Shown here: piece by piece, positions 8,614 through 16,825 of the stretch | Layout of the letters: each line of letters begins with the position of its first letter | Position numbering within the stretch: position 1 is the first letter of the stretch | Source: TMED69 sp036130055 | GTDB lineage: Bacteria; Pseudomonadota; Gammaproteobacteria; Ga0077536 | DNA length: 64,000 nucleotides | NCBI GenBank assembly: GCA_036130055.1 | Contig: JAYYOR010000027.1 | Span: 155,900 to 219,899, forward strand | Direction: 5' to 3' | Made by a program: the position numbers and the translations under genes | Notes under the pieces: generated by a model | What the model saw: only the letters and a program-made list of their open reading frames with translations | The model's database searches: none | What the model was told of the DNA's origin: nothing

Positions 8614-10275
8614 ATGTCAGCGAAAGAAGTTCGTTTTTCAGACGACGCCCGTAGCCGAATGGCAAACGGTGTCAATATACTAGCAAACGCGGTGAAACAA
8701 ACGCTTGGTCCAAAAGGACGAAATGTCGTCCTCGAAAAAAGCTTTGGTGCACCAACCGTCACCAAAGATGGTGTGTCAGTTGCCAAAGAGATAGAACTGG
8801 CCGATAAATTTGAAAACATGGGAGCGCAAATGGTCAAAGAAGTCGCTTCCAAAACCTCCGATGTAGCCGGAGACGGGACAACAACCGCAACTGTTCTCGC
8901 TCAAGCTATTGTAAGAGAGGGATTAAAAGCAGTGGCTGCTGGTGTGAATCCGATGGATTTGAAAAGGGGTGTAGATAAAGCTGTGTCTGCTGCAGTAGAC
9001 GGTCTTCACGGTCTTTCTACTCCTTGTAAAGATACAAAAGCAATAGCCCAAGTAGGCACGATCTCCGCAAACTCAGACCATGCAATCGGGGAAATAATTG
9101 CCGAAGCTATGGATAAAGTCGGTAAGGAGGGAGTGATAACTGTTGAGGAAGGGTCCGGACTTGACAATGAGCTGGATATTGTAGAAGGAATGCAATTTGA
9201 CCGAGGATATCTGTCTCCTTATTTTATAAATAATCAAGAGACTATGAATTCAGAACTTGAAGAGCCTTTAATTTTATTACATGACAAAAAAATTTCAAAC
9301 ATCAGGGATCTTCTACCTGTTTTAGAGGCCGTTGCAAAAGCCGGCAAATCCTTATTGATTATTGCAGAGGACGTGGAAGGGGAAGCCCTTGCGACACTGG
9401 TTGTAAATAATATGAGGGGAATAGTAAAGGTGTCTGCCGTGAAAGCGCCTGGTTTTGGAGACAGAAGAAAGGCAATGCTAGAGGACATCGCAATTCTGAC
9501 TGGCGGTACAGTCATTTCGGAAGAAGTCGGTCTCTCATTGGAAAAAACCTCCATTGATGACCTAGGTTCATGCAAAAAAGTGCAAATTAGTAAAGAAAAT
9601 ACAACTATTATTGATGGTAAGGGAGACCAAAAGGCTATCGAAGCAAGAGTCGGACAGATTCGAACGCAAGTTGAGGAAACCACCTCAGATTATGACCGCG
9701 AAAAACTTCACGAAAGAGTTGCTAAGCTCGCGGGAGGAGTTGCCGTCATTAAGGTTGGAGCAGCCACTGAAGTCGAAATGAAGGAAAAAAAAGCTAGGGT
9801 GGAGGATGCATTGCACTCAACTAGAGCTGCAGTAGAGGAGGGAGTAGTCCCTGGAGGTGGAGTGGCGATGCTGAGAGCCTTGGAAAAAGCGAAAGCATCA
9901 AAAGGTGAAAACCAAGACCAACAGATGGGAATCGATATCCTTGTAAGGTCATTAGAAGAACCCATCAGACAGATTGTGGCGAACACCGGTGAGGAACCAT
10001 CGGTCGTCTGCGCAGATGTTTCCGCTGGGAAGGGAAACTATGGATACAACGCGCAAACAGCAGTGTTCGGAGACATGGTCGAGATGGGAATTATCGATCC
10101 AACAAAGGTAGCACGAACTGCGCTACAAAATGCAGCGTCTGTAGCAACATTGCTTCTAACGACAGAAGTAATGGTAGCGGACGCACCAAAGGAAGAATCC
10201 GCAGCGCCCGCGATGCCCGACATGGGTGGTATGGGTGGCATGGGCGGAATGGGCGGCATGGGCGGAATGATGTAA
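8614..10275 (+). CDS. groL: chaperonin GroEL
   Basis: A 553-residue Cpn60 without gaps. Visible landmarks are the ATP-binding LGPKGRN (about 30-36), the GDGTTTATVLA catalytic segment (about 86-96, Asp87), the apical-domain hydrophobic region after residue 190, and the C-terminal Gly-Gly-Met repeat tail of four to five units ending MM. This is the standard folding chaperonin in the cytoplasm. A hairpin terminator follows about 40 bp after the stop. Confidence 0.98.
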   Translation: MSAKEVRFSDDARSRMANGVNILANAVKQTLGPKGRNVVLEKSFGAPTVTKDGVSVAKEIELADKFENMGAQMVKEVASKTSDVAGDGTTTATVLAQAIVREGLKAVAAGVNPMDLKRGVDKAVSAAVDGLHGLSTPCKDTKAIAQVGTISANSDHAIGEIIAEAMDKVGKEGVITVEEGSGLDNELDIVEGMQFDRGYLSPYFINNQETMNSELEEPLILLHDKKISNIRDLLPVLEAVAKAGKSLLIIAEDVEGEALATLVVNNMRGIVKVSAVKAPGFGDRRKAMLEDIAILTGGTVISEEVGLSLEKTSIDDLGSCKKVQISKENTTIIDGKGDQKAIEARVGQIRTQVEETTSDYDREKLHERVAKLAGGVAVIKVGAATEVEMKEKKARVEDALHSTRAAVEEGVVPGGGVAMLRALEKAKASKGENQDQQMGIDILVRSLEEPIRQIVANTGEEPSVVCADVSAGKGNYGYNAQTAVFGDMVEMGIIDPTKVARTALQNAASVATLLLTTEVMVADAPKEESAAPAMPDMGGMGGMGGMGGMGGMM

Positions 10276-10317
10276 CAAATCTCTCCTCTTTTAATGCGTG
10301 CTTTCTTTGCACAACTG

Positions 10318-10346
10318 AAAAGCCTCGACATGAGGCTTTTCTTTTT
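10318..10346 (+). terminator. rho-independent terminator after groEL
   Basis: A 9-bp perfect stem (AAAAGCCTC / GAGGCTTTT, 10318-10326 and 10332-10340) with a 5-base loop (GACAT) is followed by CTTTTTT. It closes the groESL operon. On the opposite strand the A-rich left flank could also help end the convergent gene. Confidence 0.88.
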
Positions 10347-10684
10347 TAATCTCTAATTTTTTTATTAAAATGTGGTAAGGAACTTGAGTCATTCGATACC
10401 ATATAACGTGATTCTCCATCCAAAGCAGTAACATTTTCATACACACCGCTATCTCTTTTGACTAGCTTAGTGAATCCTTTCTCTTTAAGCTCCGAGTTAC
10501 TATGAGCTTTAATTATCTTAGTCGGCGAAAGAATTTTATAGACCGGTTCATCATAGGGTATTTCTCCTAATGAAATTTGGGCTAAAAAACAAACCTGACC
10601 CCAAATTTCTACCTCCATATCTACAGGGTGTCGGACGTTCACAACCTTATTAAAATTTTTTGTTTTGTAATCATAATTTGGCAT
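10346..10684 (-). CDS. FmdB-like small protein without zinc-ribbon cysteines
   Basis: 112 residues when started at ATG 10684; the open frame upstream lies inside the neighbouring gene. The beginning MPNYDYKTKNFNKVVNVRHPVD...EIWGQVC resembles FmdB-type zinc-ribbon proteins (MP.Y.Y.C..C.....V.H.M....WG.LC), but the CxxC positions are Thr and Phe here. The homology is therefore only in the scaffold and the metal site is absent. It follows the TraB-family gene by 22 bp on the same strand, probably as an operon. Function unknown; the family call is by eye. Confidence 0.5.
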   Translation of the reverse strand: MPNYDYKTKNFNKVVNVRHPVDMEVEIWGQVCFLAQISLGEIPYDEPVYKILSPTKIIKAHSNSELKEKGFTKLVKRDSGVYENVTALDGESRYMVSNDSSSLPHFNKKIRD

Positions 10685-10706
10685 AATACAGCGCCCTGAA
10701 GCCTTT

Positions 10707-11891
10707 TTAAAATAATTTACCATAAATATAATAGCCAGCGATATAAGTTCCCAGCGCAGAACCCAAACCCGCCAAAAAAGATACAATAAGAACCCTAGTA
10801 ACATTATTGGTAAACCAACCTTTTATAGACTCAATATCGCTTTTCAGCTTTAAAAAATCTGAAACTTTTGGCTTTCTTAACCAAGCTTCTACAAGACCGA
10901 CAATCATACCCGCCCCAACCGTTGGATTAAGAGAAGTTAACGGAGCTGCAAAAAATGCGGTGACTGTCGATAGGAAATGCGCCCTGCTAAACAGGACAAA
11001 CAAAGCCGATAGGCCCCCGTTTATTAGGAACCAAGCCAATATCAAATCCATCCCCAATTCGGGACTTTGGTAAAACCCATAAAAAAAACCTGAAATTATC
11101 AGTATCAAAATAAGATAGGAAAAAAATTTTAGGAATGATATTTTTTCAGGCAAGCTATTTAAAGCCGCTATGTCCTCTTCTCGATACACCTGTGCTTTTT
11201 GTAAGTGTTCCTTAATGCCCGTTAGATGAGCGGCGCCCACTACAGCCAAAATATTAGTGTGGGTTTTGGCGAGCTCTTTAAGCTTTAAACCCATATATTC
11301 GTCCCTTTCTTTTATCAAATAATGATGTAGTAGTGGTGCATTATTAGAAATTTCGGATATCATATTCTCAAGAGCATCTGTCGTTTTGAGTGATTCTATT
11401 TCGGCATGCGTAATCGACTTTTCTTCGAAAATATTTGTAGTGATATCCAAGATTAGTTTTACACGCTGGATAAATCCGAGATTTTGGGTTAGTCGGGCAA
11501 AAGTAGTCGAAATACTTCGGTCAATAGGGATTAAAGTGAGTTTATTTTTTTCCGCAAGTCTCACCGACTCTTTCATTTCAAGACCAACTTCCACCCCAAG
11601 TTTACTTGCTATGCGATTTTGCATGACGCTCATCGCGAGCATCACCACGAAGGTGATAACTTTCTTAGACTTAATAATTTGAAAAATATCTGAATTAATC
11701 ACAAAATCAGGATTTTTTATTTGTTCAAGACGAGAGTCGCACAATTCCAAAGCAATGCATTGATAATTTCCGCTGTTAATCTCATCAGCGACAACAATCT
11801 TGCTTTGTTCTGAAACATGAGCTGTCCCGATCAGGCGTATGTGGCTGTCACCTAAATTAATATCTATATAAGGCTCATTGTGACTATTCAT
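10707..11891 (-). CDS. TraB/PrgY-family membrane protein
   Basis: 394 residues. The N-terminal cytoplasmic TraB domain has the two family signatures: GTAHVS with the downstream LELCDSRLEQI (about residues 16-60), and VVGAAHLTGIKEHL (about 215-228). The C-terminal part from about 250 holds four hydrophobic segments (FSYLILILIISGFFYGFY, LILAWFLINGGLSALFVLF, the TAFFAAPLTSLNPTVGAG region and VLIVSFLAGLGSALGTYIAGYYI). PrgY/TraB in Enterococcus blocks peptide-pheromone activity and is thought to be a membrane protease-like protein; the bacterial role outside Enterococcus is unknown. A peptide-encoding gene lies 100 bp upstream on the same strand, though separated by a terminator. Confidence 0.85.
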   Translation of the reverse strand: MNSHNEPYIDINLGDSHIRLIGTAHVSEQSKIVVADEINSGNYQCIALELCDSRLEQIKNPDFVINSDIFQIIKSKKVITFVVMLAMSVMQNRIASKLGVEVGLEMKESVRLAEKNKLTLIPIDRSISTTFARLTQNLGFIQRVKLILDITTNIFEEKSITHAEIESLKTTDALENMISEISNNAPLLHHYLIKERDEYMGLKLKELAKTHTNILAVVGAAHLTGIKEHLQKAQVYREEDIAALNSLPEKISFLKFFSYLILILIISGFFYGFYQSPELGMDLILAWFLINGGLSALFVLFSRAHFLSTVTAFFAAPLTSLNPTVGAGMIVGLVEAWLRKPKVSDFLKLKSDIESIKGWFTNNVTRVLIVSFLAGLGSALGTYIAGYYIYGKLF

Positions 11892-11932
11892 TATAACTAA
11901 AAACTGTATTTTTATTTTATTGTTTAGATAAC

Positions 11933-11958
11933 AAAAAAGGGGGCTTTGTTGAGCCCCC
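11933..11958 (-). terminator. strong rho-independent terminator of the 25-residue peptide gene
   Basis: Read on the minus strand: GGGGGCT (11952-11958), loop CAACAA, AGCCCCC (11939-11945), then six T residues (11933-11938). The GC-only core in AT-rich surroundings makes it one of the strongest terminators in the window. It isolates the peptide gene from the TraB gene downstream. Confidence 0.9.
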
Positions 11959-11991
11959 CGCGATCGGTTGTGTCATCAACCGCTTTGTCAA

Positions 11992-12069
11992 TTAACCTAG
12001 TTCACAATCATTGCTGACTGCGAAACAAATACTCTGGCTGACTGACACAATATCCATATCACTAGACAT
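11992..12069 (-). CDS. 25-residue peptide gene with its own promoter, perfect SD and terminator
   Basis: The peptide is MSSDMDIVSVSQSICF followed by AVSNDCELG, then TAA. The coding case rests on signals: an AAGGAGGTGATCC sequence fully complementary to the 16S rRNA 3' end, 7 nt from the ATG; a TATAAT -10 about 25 bp before that; and a GC-rich terminator 34 bp after the stop. The gene is a complete small transcription unit of about 160 bp. The peptide has two cysteines (residues 15 and 22), is acidic, and lacks a transmembrane segment. It is not PqqA-like (no E-x3-Y) nor a recognisable leader peptide. A modified-peptide precursor, signal peptide or small regulator are all possible; none is shown. 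Confidence 0.6.
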   Translation of the reverse strand: MSSDMDIVSVSQSICFAVSNDCELG

Positions 12070-12070
12070 T

Positions 12071-12108
12071 GGATCACCTCCTTTTAACGTATTTAAAGGT
12101 ATATTATA
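12071..12108 (-). promoter_or_regulatory. promoter and extended Shine-Dalgarno of the 25-residue peptide gene
   Basis: On the minus strand TATAAT (12103-12108) precedes AAAAGGAGGTGATCC (12071-12085). The SD is complementary to at least 13 bases of the 16S 3' tail, far more than at any other start inspected here. The -35 region is weak. Other genes in the window use short or poor SDs, so this site stands out. Confidence 0.6.
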
Positions 12109-12159
12109 TGACCTTTTCTGCAAAGATTTAAATATTTATTTTTAAAAACTCCTTCTCTC

Positions 12160-12984
12160 TTAGGAAGAACTACTAGTACCCAACTTCAAACCACACTTAT
12201 CGAGACTAAAGTCGAAGAGAAATGTATCTGCGAGATTTGATGGCACTAAGGCGAAAAAGCCTAAAATATCGGTTTTTCGACCTGGTTGCTCTTTTCTCAA
12301 TTAGTAATCAATTTTTTATTCTCTTTCGTTGTAAGTATTCTTGGTAGCCATATTGGTCACAAGGTATCATCAGAAGAGACTGTTGACTTGAATAAAAGAA
12401 AATGTCTTTTTCGAAACAGTAAAAAAGCGGTCTAATCACTATATTTTATACATCGTCGCTTAACAACTTAGGAGGCATCGCTTTCAAGCTCGAGACATAA
12501 AAGATATTTAAAAACAGAGTTCCAATTATATCATCTAAGTGATGTCCGAAAGCTGTTTTTATAGATCCGCTGTCTTTTACAACTCTGTATATAAAACCGC
12601 CTTTAAACGTGAACAAAGTCTACAATAAGCCTTATTCTCATCAATGTTATCCGTCACAATTGAGAAAGTATTCTGCTTCTCTATAAGGTAATTCACCTTA
12701 TCGTCATCTAGATATTTTCTCATTACACCATTCGGGCAATTCGGCTGTCCTTAATCTAAATAAAAAGCAGTGGTTTCAAAATGTACCGATGCTTTCAGAC
12801 TTATTTCTGTTAGTAATTTTAGTAAAGTAAAAAAGTCTTTTCCTCCTGACAAGCAAACCATAATCTTATTCCGCTCTTTTATCATTTGATAATCTTCATT
12901 AACACTACCAATGTTCCTTCTCAATCTTTGCTTCGTTTTGGTTTCGGAAAGATTTTGATTTTTTACAAAAAACATATATCGCAC
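12160..12984 (-). pseudogene. ttcA: decayed ttcA (tRNA 2-thiocytidine synthetase)
   Basis: TtcA similarity spans the full length but in broken frames. The N-terminus (KQRLRRNIGSVNEDYQMI, then IMVCLSGGKD) is followed by TAA at 12751-12753. CRLCSRL, the [4Fe-4S] CxxC, follows; then a one-base shift near 12600 leads to GFIYRV...FGHHLDDIIGTLFLNIFY and MPPKLLSDD, TAA at 12446-12448, a further recognisable IVIRPL and IPC, and finally SNLADTFLFDF before a stop at 12160. The PP-loop SGGKDS is SGGKDF, so even the ATP-binding loop is damaged. Active TtcA thiolates C32 of tRNA. The remnants are still easy to align, so the loss is fairly recent. Confidence 0.88.
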
Positions 12985-13084
12985 GGTTCAATGTGTTAGT
13001 CTTTTTTTCTTTTCTATCCTCATCTCAATGTATTAATATAGAACAAAATTTTTTGACGAAATACAAAATGGCGGGCTCCCTCGA

Positions 13085-13564
13085 GTGACTCATCGATTTA
13101 GAATACCCCTATCATCAATAAAGTGGATTGTAATTCTGACTATTTTGAACACTTTATCAAACAAAGGAAACACTGAGCCAGTATACACCTCCTTCGATAA
13201 TCAATTTGAAAAAGGTTTATATTATTACGACAAATCTCATTTTAATGAATCAGCCGAAATATTTAGCGAACTTACACTAAGATATCCTTCCTGCTATAGG
13301 TGTATTTACCTTAAGGGTAAAAGCATAGGAAGACTAGCAAGTAGAGCCAATTGGTTTAGAGCTATACAATTGGCGCCTAAAACCCGCAAATGTTTTGAAA
13401 AGGCCCACTTGATTAATCCAAATGATAATGAGGTTCTTGGTGACCTAATAAAATACTATGAAAGGGCTCCGGGTTTTCTGGGTGGAGACAAACGAAAAGC
13501 GGAGGCCCTTAAAATCAAATTCTTAGAACACACAAAACGTTTAAAATGGAAGCCAAATGATTAA
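13085..13564 (+). CDS. exported TPR-like protein
   Basis: 159 residues starting at GTG 13085 (no ATG nearby gives a better start). A hydrophobic N-terminus (IKWIVILTILNTL) suggests a signal peptide or anchor. Residues about 40-130 form TPR-like helices (FEKGLYYYDKSHFNESAEIFSELTLRYP; CFEKAHLINPNDNEVLGDLIKYYERAPGFLGGDKRKA). The last eight bases overlap the HAD gene. The GDKRKA..l...l end is seen in small periplasmic TPR proteins of gammaproteobacteria. The specific partner is unknown. Confidence 0.6.
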   Translation: MTHRFRIPLSSIKWIVILTILNTLSNKGNTEPVYTSFDNQFEKGLYYYDKSHFNESAEIFSELTLRYPSCYRCIYLKGKSIGRLASRANWFRAIQLAPKTRKCFEKAHLINPNDNEVLGDLIKYYERAPGFLGGDKRKAEALKIKFLEHTKRLKWKPND

Positions 13565-14303
13565 GGGTATTTTTTTTGATTTAGGGGGAACGCTAGTATC
13601 ATATAAAAATGTAGATAGAGTTATTAAAAAAATATTGTCAGAATCAAAGAAAAGAAAAGAAACTTCATTTTCTGTTGATGAATTATATTTGTTCTACAAA
13701 GAAGCCAGCATTGATGTGGCCTCGCTTTTTTTAAATAAGAAATTTTATCTTCACAAAGATCTTTTCAGAGAAATATTTAAAAAATATACTGAATATGCAG
13801 GAATCACGTGTGACCCAAGTTTTCTAAACTGGTTCATTTCAAGACATGAAAATCTATTAACAGAATCTTTTTATCTGATCAAAAACGCAGAAAAAACTTT
13901 ACTTAATCTGAGACAAAAAAACATGATTTTAGGCATAGTATCTAATATAGATTCTCATATGTTAAATAAAATAATTTTAAATACCCAACTGTACAAAATG
14001 ATTGATTTCAAAATAAGCTCGGAGTTTGCTCAGTCTTGCAAACCCAATCGTAGAATCTTTGAACTTGCTAGGGAAAAGGCGAAACTAGACAATTCAGAAT
14101 TATTATTTGTTGGTGATTCTATTGAACATGACATAATCGGCTCAAAAAATTTTGGAATTAAAAACGTTCTATTTTGCGAAAAAAATATGAAAGCACCGCT
14201 TCAGTCTGGAAATCACAAAGAGAAACCTAATTATAAAATCCAAGATTTACTGGAACTAGGTCCTTTGATAGACAACCTAAATAGAGAGCAATGTGATCGC
14301 TGA
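13557..14303 (+). CDS. HAD-superfamily hydrolase
   Basis: 248 residues. Motif I is FFDLGGTL at residues 6-13, motif II is GIVSNID around residue 122, the lysine motif is SCKPNRRIFELA, and motif IV is FVGDSIEHDIIGSKNFG, with a cap domain between I and II. In motif I the second Asp (general acid, DxDGT) is replaced by Gly (DLGGT), a variant found in part of the subfamily IA proteins. Substrate unknown. The gene overlaps the TPR gene upstream, and its 3' end overlaps the convergent thiolase by 27 bp. Confidence 0.8.
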   Translation: MIKGIFFDLGGTLVSYKNVDRVIKKILSESKKRKETSFSVDELYLFYKEASIDVASLFLNKKFYLHKDLFREIFKKYTEYAGITCDPSFLNWFISRHENLLTESFYLIKNAEKTLLNLRQKNMILGIVSNIDSHMLNKIILNTQLYKMIDFKISSEFAQSCKPNRRIFELAREKAKLDNSELLFVGDSIEHDIIGSKNFGIKNVLFCEKNMKAPLQSGNHKEKPNYKIQDLLELGPLIDNLNREQCDR

Positions 14304-15518
14304 TACTGCTTCTTCAATCCCATAAACTCCACCACCATTTTGCGATAGTGCGACTTTTGGCGAGTCAATTTGACGAGGTCCCGCTTCTCCTCTAAGCTGT
14401 AGAACTAATTCATAAATTTGCCCAAGTCCAGTCGCACCTATTGGATGCCCTTTTGATTCAAGACCACCTGAGGGATTTACTGGAACAGAGCCTAGCATAC
14501 TAGTCATTCCCTTTTCAGTAGATATACCACCTTGACCAGGCTCACAAATACCTAAAGCTTCAATTTCTATAATTTCGCCAATTGCAGTAGCATCGTGGAC
14601 TTCAACGACATCTAGATCCTCAGGGCCAATTCCACATTCGTAGGCTTTTTTAGCTGCTAGTTTTGTAATGTGATTCTCAACATCAAGAATATCTCTATTC
14701 GACCCAGTTTGAATAACCGAAGATCTAACTAGAATTGCTCTTTTTATCGGAGATTTTATTTTTTTCAAACCATTTTTGTTGCAAATAATCGCTGCTGCTG
14801 CACCATCGCTTATAGGAGAACACATTGGCAAGGTTAGCGGGTAAGCTACCATCTGGCTACTCAAAACCTCTTCAATTGAAAATGATTTTCTATACTGCGA
14901 CTTAGGATTTGCTACCGAATTAATATGGTTTTTGGAGGCAACCGCTGCCAACTGTCTTCGTGTAGTACCAAAGCTTTCCATGTGTTTCCTGCTCCAGCCT
15001 GCATAAACTTCCATAAAGACACTACTTTTTCGTTCACTATTTAACGAATTTCCTTTAATGGAATTGAGGGGAGACATATCTTCGAAAGTTTTTCTGTTAG
15101 ATTCGGCAGCGTGAACATCCCATGCGCCATCAAAAGCTTCAAACATTAATTTTTTATTTTTTGAAATCATTTTCTCGGCACCGACCGCTAGAACAACGTC
15201 AGCAGAACCAGAACTGACGTAATTGCATGCCAAATGAAAAGCCGTGCTGGCTGTCGCACAGGCATTCTCAACATTAAAGATCGGCAACTTTTCAAAACCC
15301 ATAGGCCTCAAGGCCACCTCTCCTCGAATCATATCCTGACCTTCCATGTGGCCTTGAACACAATTTCCAAAAAAAACGGCATCTATGTCATTCTTTTCGA
15401 GGCCCGCATCACTCAAAGCGCCGTGAACTGCTTCCTCAACAAGGTCTTTAAGCGGCCTAGTAAAAAACTTACCGAACCTTGTCATCGAGATTCCGGTAAT
15501 CGAAGCGTTTGATGGCAT
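14277..15518 (-). CDS. thiolase-family acyl-CoA acetyltransferase (SCP2-thiolase type)
   Basis: 413 residues. The acyl-accepting cysteine lies in VENACATASTAFHLAC (about residue 87). The VEVHDATAIGEIIEIEALGIC segment and the NPSGGLESKGHPIGATGLGQI histidine loop are typical of SCP-x/SCP2 thiolases. The C-terminal motif is SQNGGGVYG and lacks the second catalytic cysteine of FadA-type thiolases, as in SCP2 types. The likely role is cleavage or condensation of 3-ketoacyl-CoA; the physiological chain is unknown. It is divergent from the metallo-hydrolase. Confidence 0.82.
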   Translation of the reverse strand: MPSNASITGISMTRFGKFFTRPLKDLVEEAVHGALSDAGLEKNDIDAVFFGNCVQGHMEGQDMIRGEVALRPMGFEKLPIFNVENACATASTAFHLACNYVSSGSADVVLAVGAEKMISKNKKLMFEAFDGAWDVHAAESNRKTFEDMSPLNSIKGNSLNSERKSSVFMEVYAGWSRKHMESFGTTRRQLAAVASKNHINSVANPKSQYRKSFSIEEVLSSQMVAYPLTLPMCSPISDGAAAAIICNKNGLKKIKSPIKRAILVRSSVIQTGSNRDILDVENHITKLAAKKAYECGIGPEDLDVVEVHDATAIGEIIEIEALGICEPGQGGISTEKGMTSMLGSVPVNPSGGLESKGHPIGATGLGQIYELVLQLRGEAGPRQIDSPKVALSQNGGGVYGIEEAVSAITLLSI

Positions 15519-15589
15519 TAATAAAATTCCTCTTTTCAGTTGTATATGTTAACTTTTACAGATTATCAAACAAGTGTACCTTTAATTTA

Positions 15590-16483
15590 GTGGAAACAAC
15601 AGAAAACTACCTGTTAAAAACAGCTGATAATAAATTAAAAATCAAGAGAGTTATTGAAATATCAGACTCGGGAAATCTCCCTTTAATTCCTGATGCAACA
15701 CCTGAGAATTTAAAAAAGATTCCATGGCTCTTTCCTGAATTTATTTCTTCCGCGCACGGCCTTAAACTTGTAATTCAGCTAATTGTGATTGAATCAAATG
15801 GTAAGATTATTATCGTAGATACCTGCGTAGGCAATCATAAAAATATATACTACAAACCTTGGGCCAATAAAGAAAATAAATTTTTAGAAAAGCTGGTAGC
15901 GCTGGGGATAAAAAGAGAGAATGTCGATTTTGTTATCTGCACTCATATTCATCTAGACCATGTAGGATGGAACACTTTTAAAAACAACGACGAATGGGAA
16001 ACAACTTTTCCAAATGCTGAATATATTTTTTCAGAAAAAGAACTTGACCATGCAAGAAAATTTGAAAACACTCTGCATGGAGACATTCTCAAAGAATCGA
16101 TAGATCCAGTACTAAGAGCAGGCCAAGCCAAGTTGATTTCACCACCCTATTCCGTAGATAAAAACATAAAAATCATCAATACTCCAGGTCACACGCCCGG
16201 TCACATGAGCGTTGTTATTAACTATGGGGGTTTTAATGCCTATGTCACGGGGGATATGATTCACCATCCTTGTCAAATAGCATACCCTGAATGGGGGACT
16301 TATTATGATGTTGATAAGGAATTAGCGATGAAAACAAGAAAAAGATTTTTGGAAAAAAATGCCGAACAGGACAGCATAATTATCGGGACGCATTTTTCGG
16401 GCTCAAGTATCGGTAAAATTATTAAAGATGGCGATAAATATGCTTTTGATATATTATGTGAAAATCATGAGCAAAAAGATTAA
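15590..16483 (+). CDS. metallo-beta-lactamase-fold hydrolase
   Basis: The HxHxDH zinc motif THIHLDHVGW is near the middle. Further ligands are in TPGHTPGHMSV, VTGDMIHHP and IIGTHF. The layout resembles the lactonase-like MBL hydrolases. The start is uncertain: GTG 15590 gives about 297 residues and leaves room for divergent promoters, while ATG 15509 adds 27 unconserved-looking residues and would overlap the thiolase start. The last 17 bases overlap the start of the ArsC-like selenoprotein, so the two are probably translated together. Substrate unknown. Confidence 0.78.
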   Translation: METTENYLLKTADNKLKIKRVIEISDSGNLPLIPDATPENLKKIPWLFPEFISSAHGLKLVIQLIVIESNGKIIIVDTCVGNHKNIYYKPWANKENKFLEKLVALGIKRENVDFVICTHIHLDHVGWNTFKNNDEWETTFPNAEYIFSEKELDHARKFENTLHGDILKESIDPVLRAGQAKLISPPYSVDKNIKIINTPGHTPGHMSVVINYGGFNAYVTGDMIHHPCQIAYPEWGTYYDVDKELAMKTRKRFLEKNAEQDSIIIGTHFSGSSIGKIIKDGDKYAFDILCENHEQKD

Positions 16484-16808
16484 ATGGTACTATTTTCGAA
16501 AAGGCTGAACGACTTGCGTCAAGGCATCCAAGTTTTTGGAAGCGAATTCAATCGAAGTCTTAGATGAAATCTCAGCGAGCAAAAAACTTAACGAGACCGA
16601 CGCTAGGAATCTATTAAAAAAAGCGTCTAAATTAATGGTTTTTAAAGGAAAGAAAACTGACACCTTCAACATCAAAGACGAAAAGACTTCCTTAATCGTT
16701 CCATATATGCTTGGCCCGACCGGCAATCTGCGTGCCCCTACTCTAATTTATAATAGTGTAATTATAGTTGGTTTCAATGAAGAAAAGTTTAACGAATTTT
16801 TCTCTTAA
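16467..16808 (+). CDS. ArsC/Spx-like thioredoxin-fold selenoprotein (U-x-x-C)
   Basis: Reading from ATG 16467, the frame is open to TAA 16806-16808 except for TGA at 16506-16508. That gives 113 residues with the active site RKG-U-TTC-VKA at residues 12-20. Cysteine homologues in this ArsC-like family have RKGCTTC. The rest fits the family: the LGPTGNLRAPTLI cis-proline strand and the closing VGFNEEKFNEFF helix. The TGA stands exactly at the redox position, and a SECIS-like hairpin starts about 16 nt later. The role is probably thiol-disulfide or arsenate-reductase-like redox chemistry; the substrate is unknown. A standard gene caller would start at TTG 16536 and lose the active site. It overlaps the upstream gene and is followed by the HtrA-like gene. 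Confidence 0.85.
16524..16543 (+). promoter_or_regulatory. candidate bacterial SECIS in the ArsC-like gene
   Basis: Stem TCCAA (16527-16531) / TTGGA (16536-16540) with loop GTTT, extended by a GC/GC pair (16524-16525 with 16542-16543) around an A-A mismatch. The loop begins 23 nt after the TGA and has GU first. This matches the known bacterial SECIS arrangement: a short hairpin inside the coding region with a G/GU apical loop about 16-37 nt from UGA. It was found by eye; folding energy was not computed. Confidence 0.65.
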
Positions 16809-16825
16809 AGAATTGTGTGATTTTA

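Noticed and set aside
9234..9683. Long minus-strand open frame inside groEL
   Set aside because: A shadow of codon bias in groEL; composition is not protein-like.
10038..10331. Pro-rich minus-strand reading frames opposite the groEL tail
   Set aside because: They mirror the GGM-repeat codons of groEL and have no start signals.
12067..12086. On the plus strand the sequence equals the 3' end of 16S rRNA (GGATCACCTCCTT)
   Set aside because: The match is only about 13 bases and no other 16S sequence is adjacent. It is better read as an extended Shine-Dalgarno on the minus strand.
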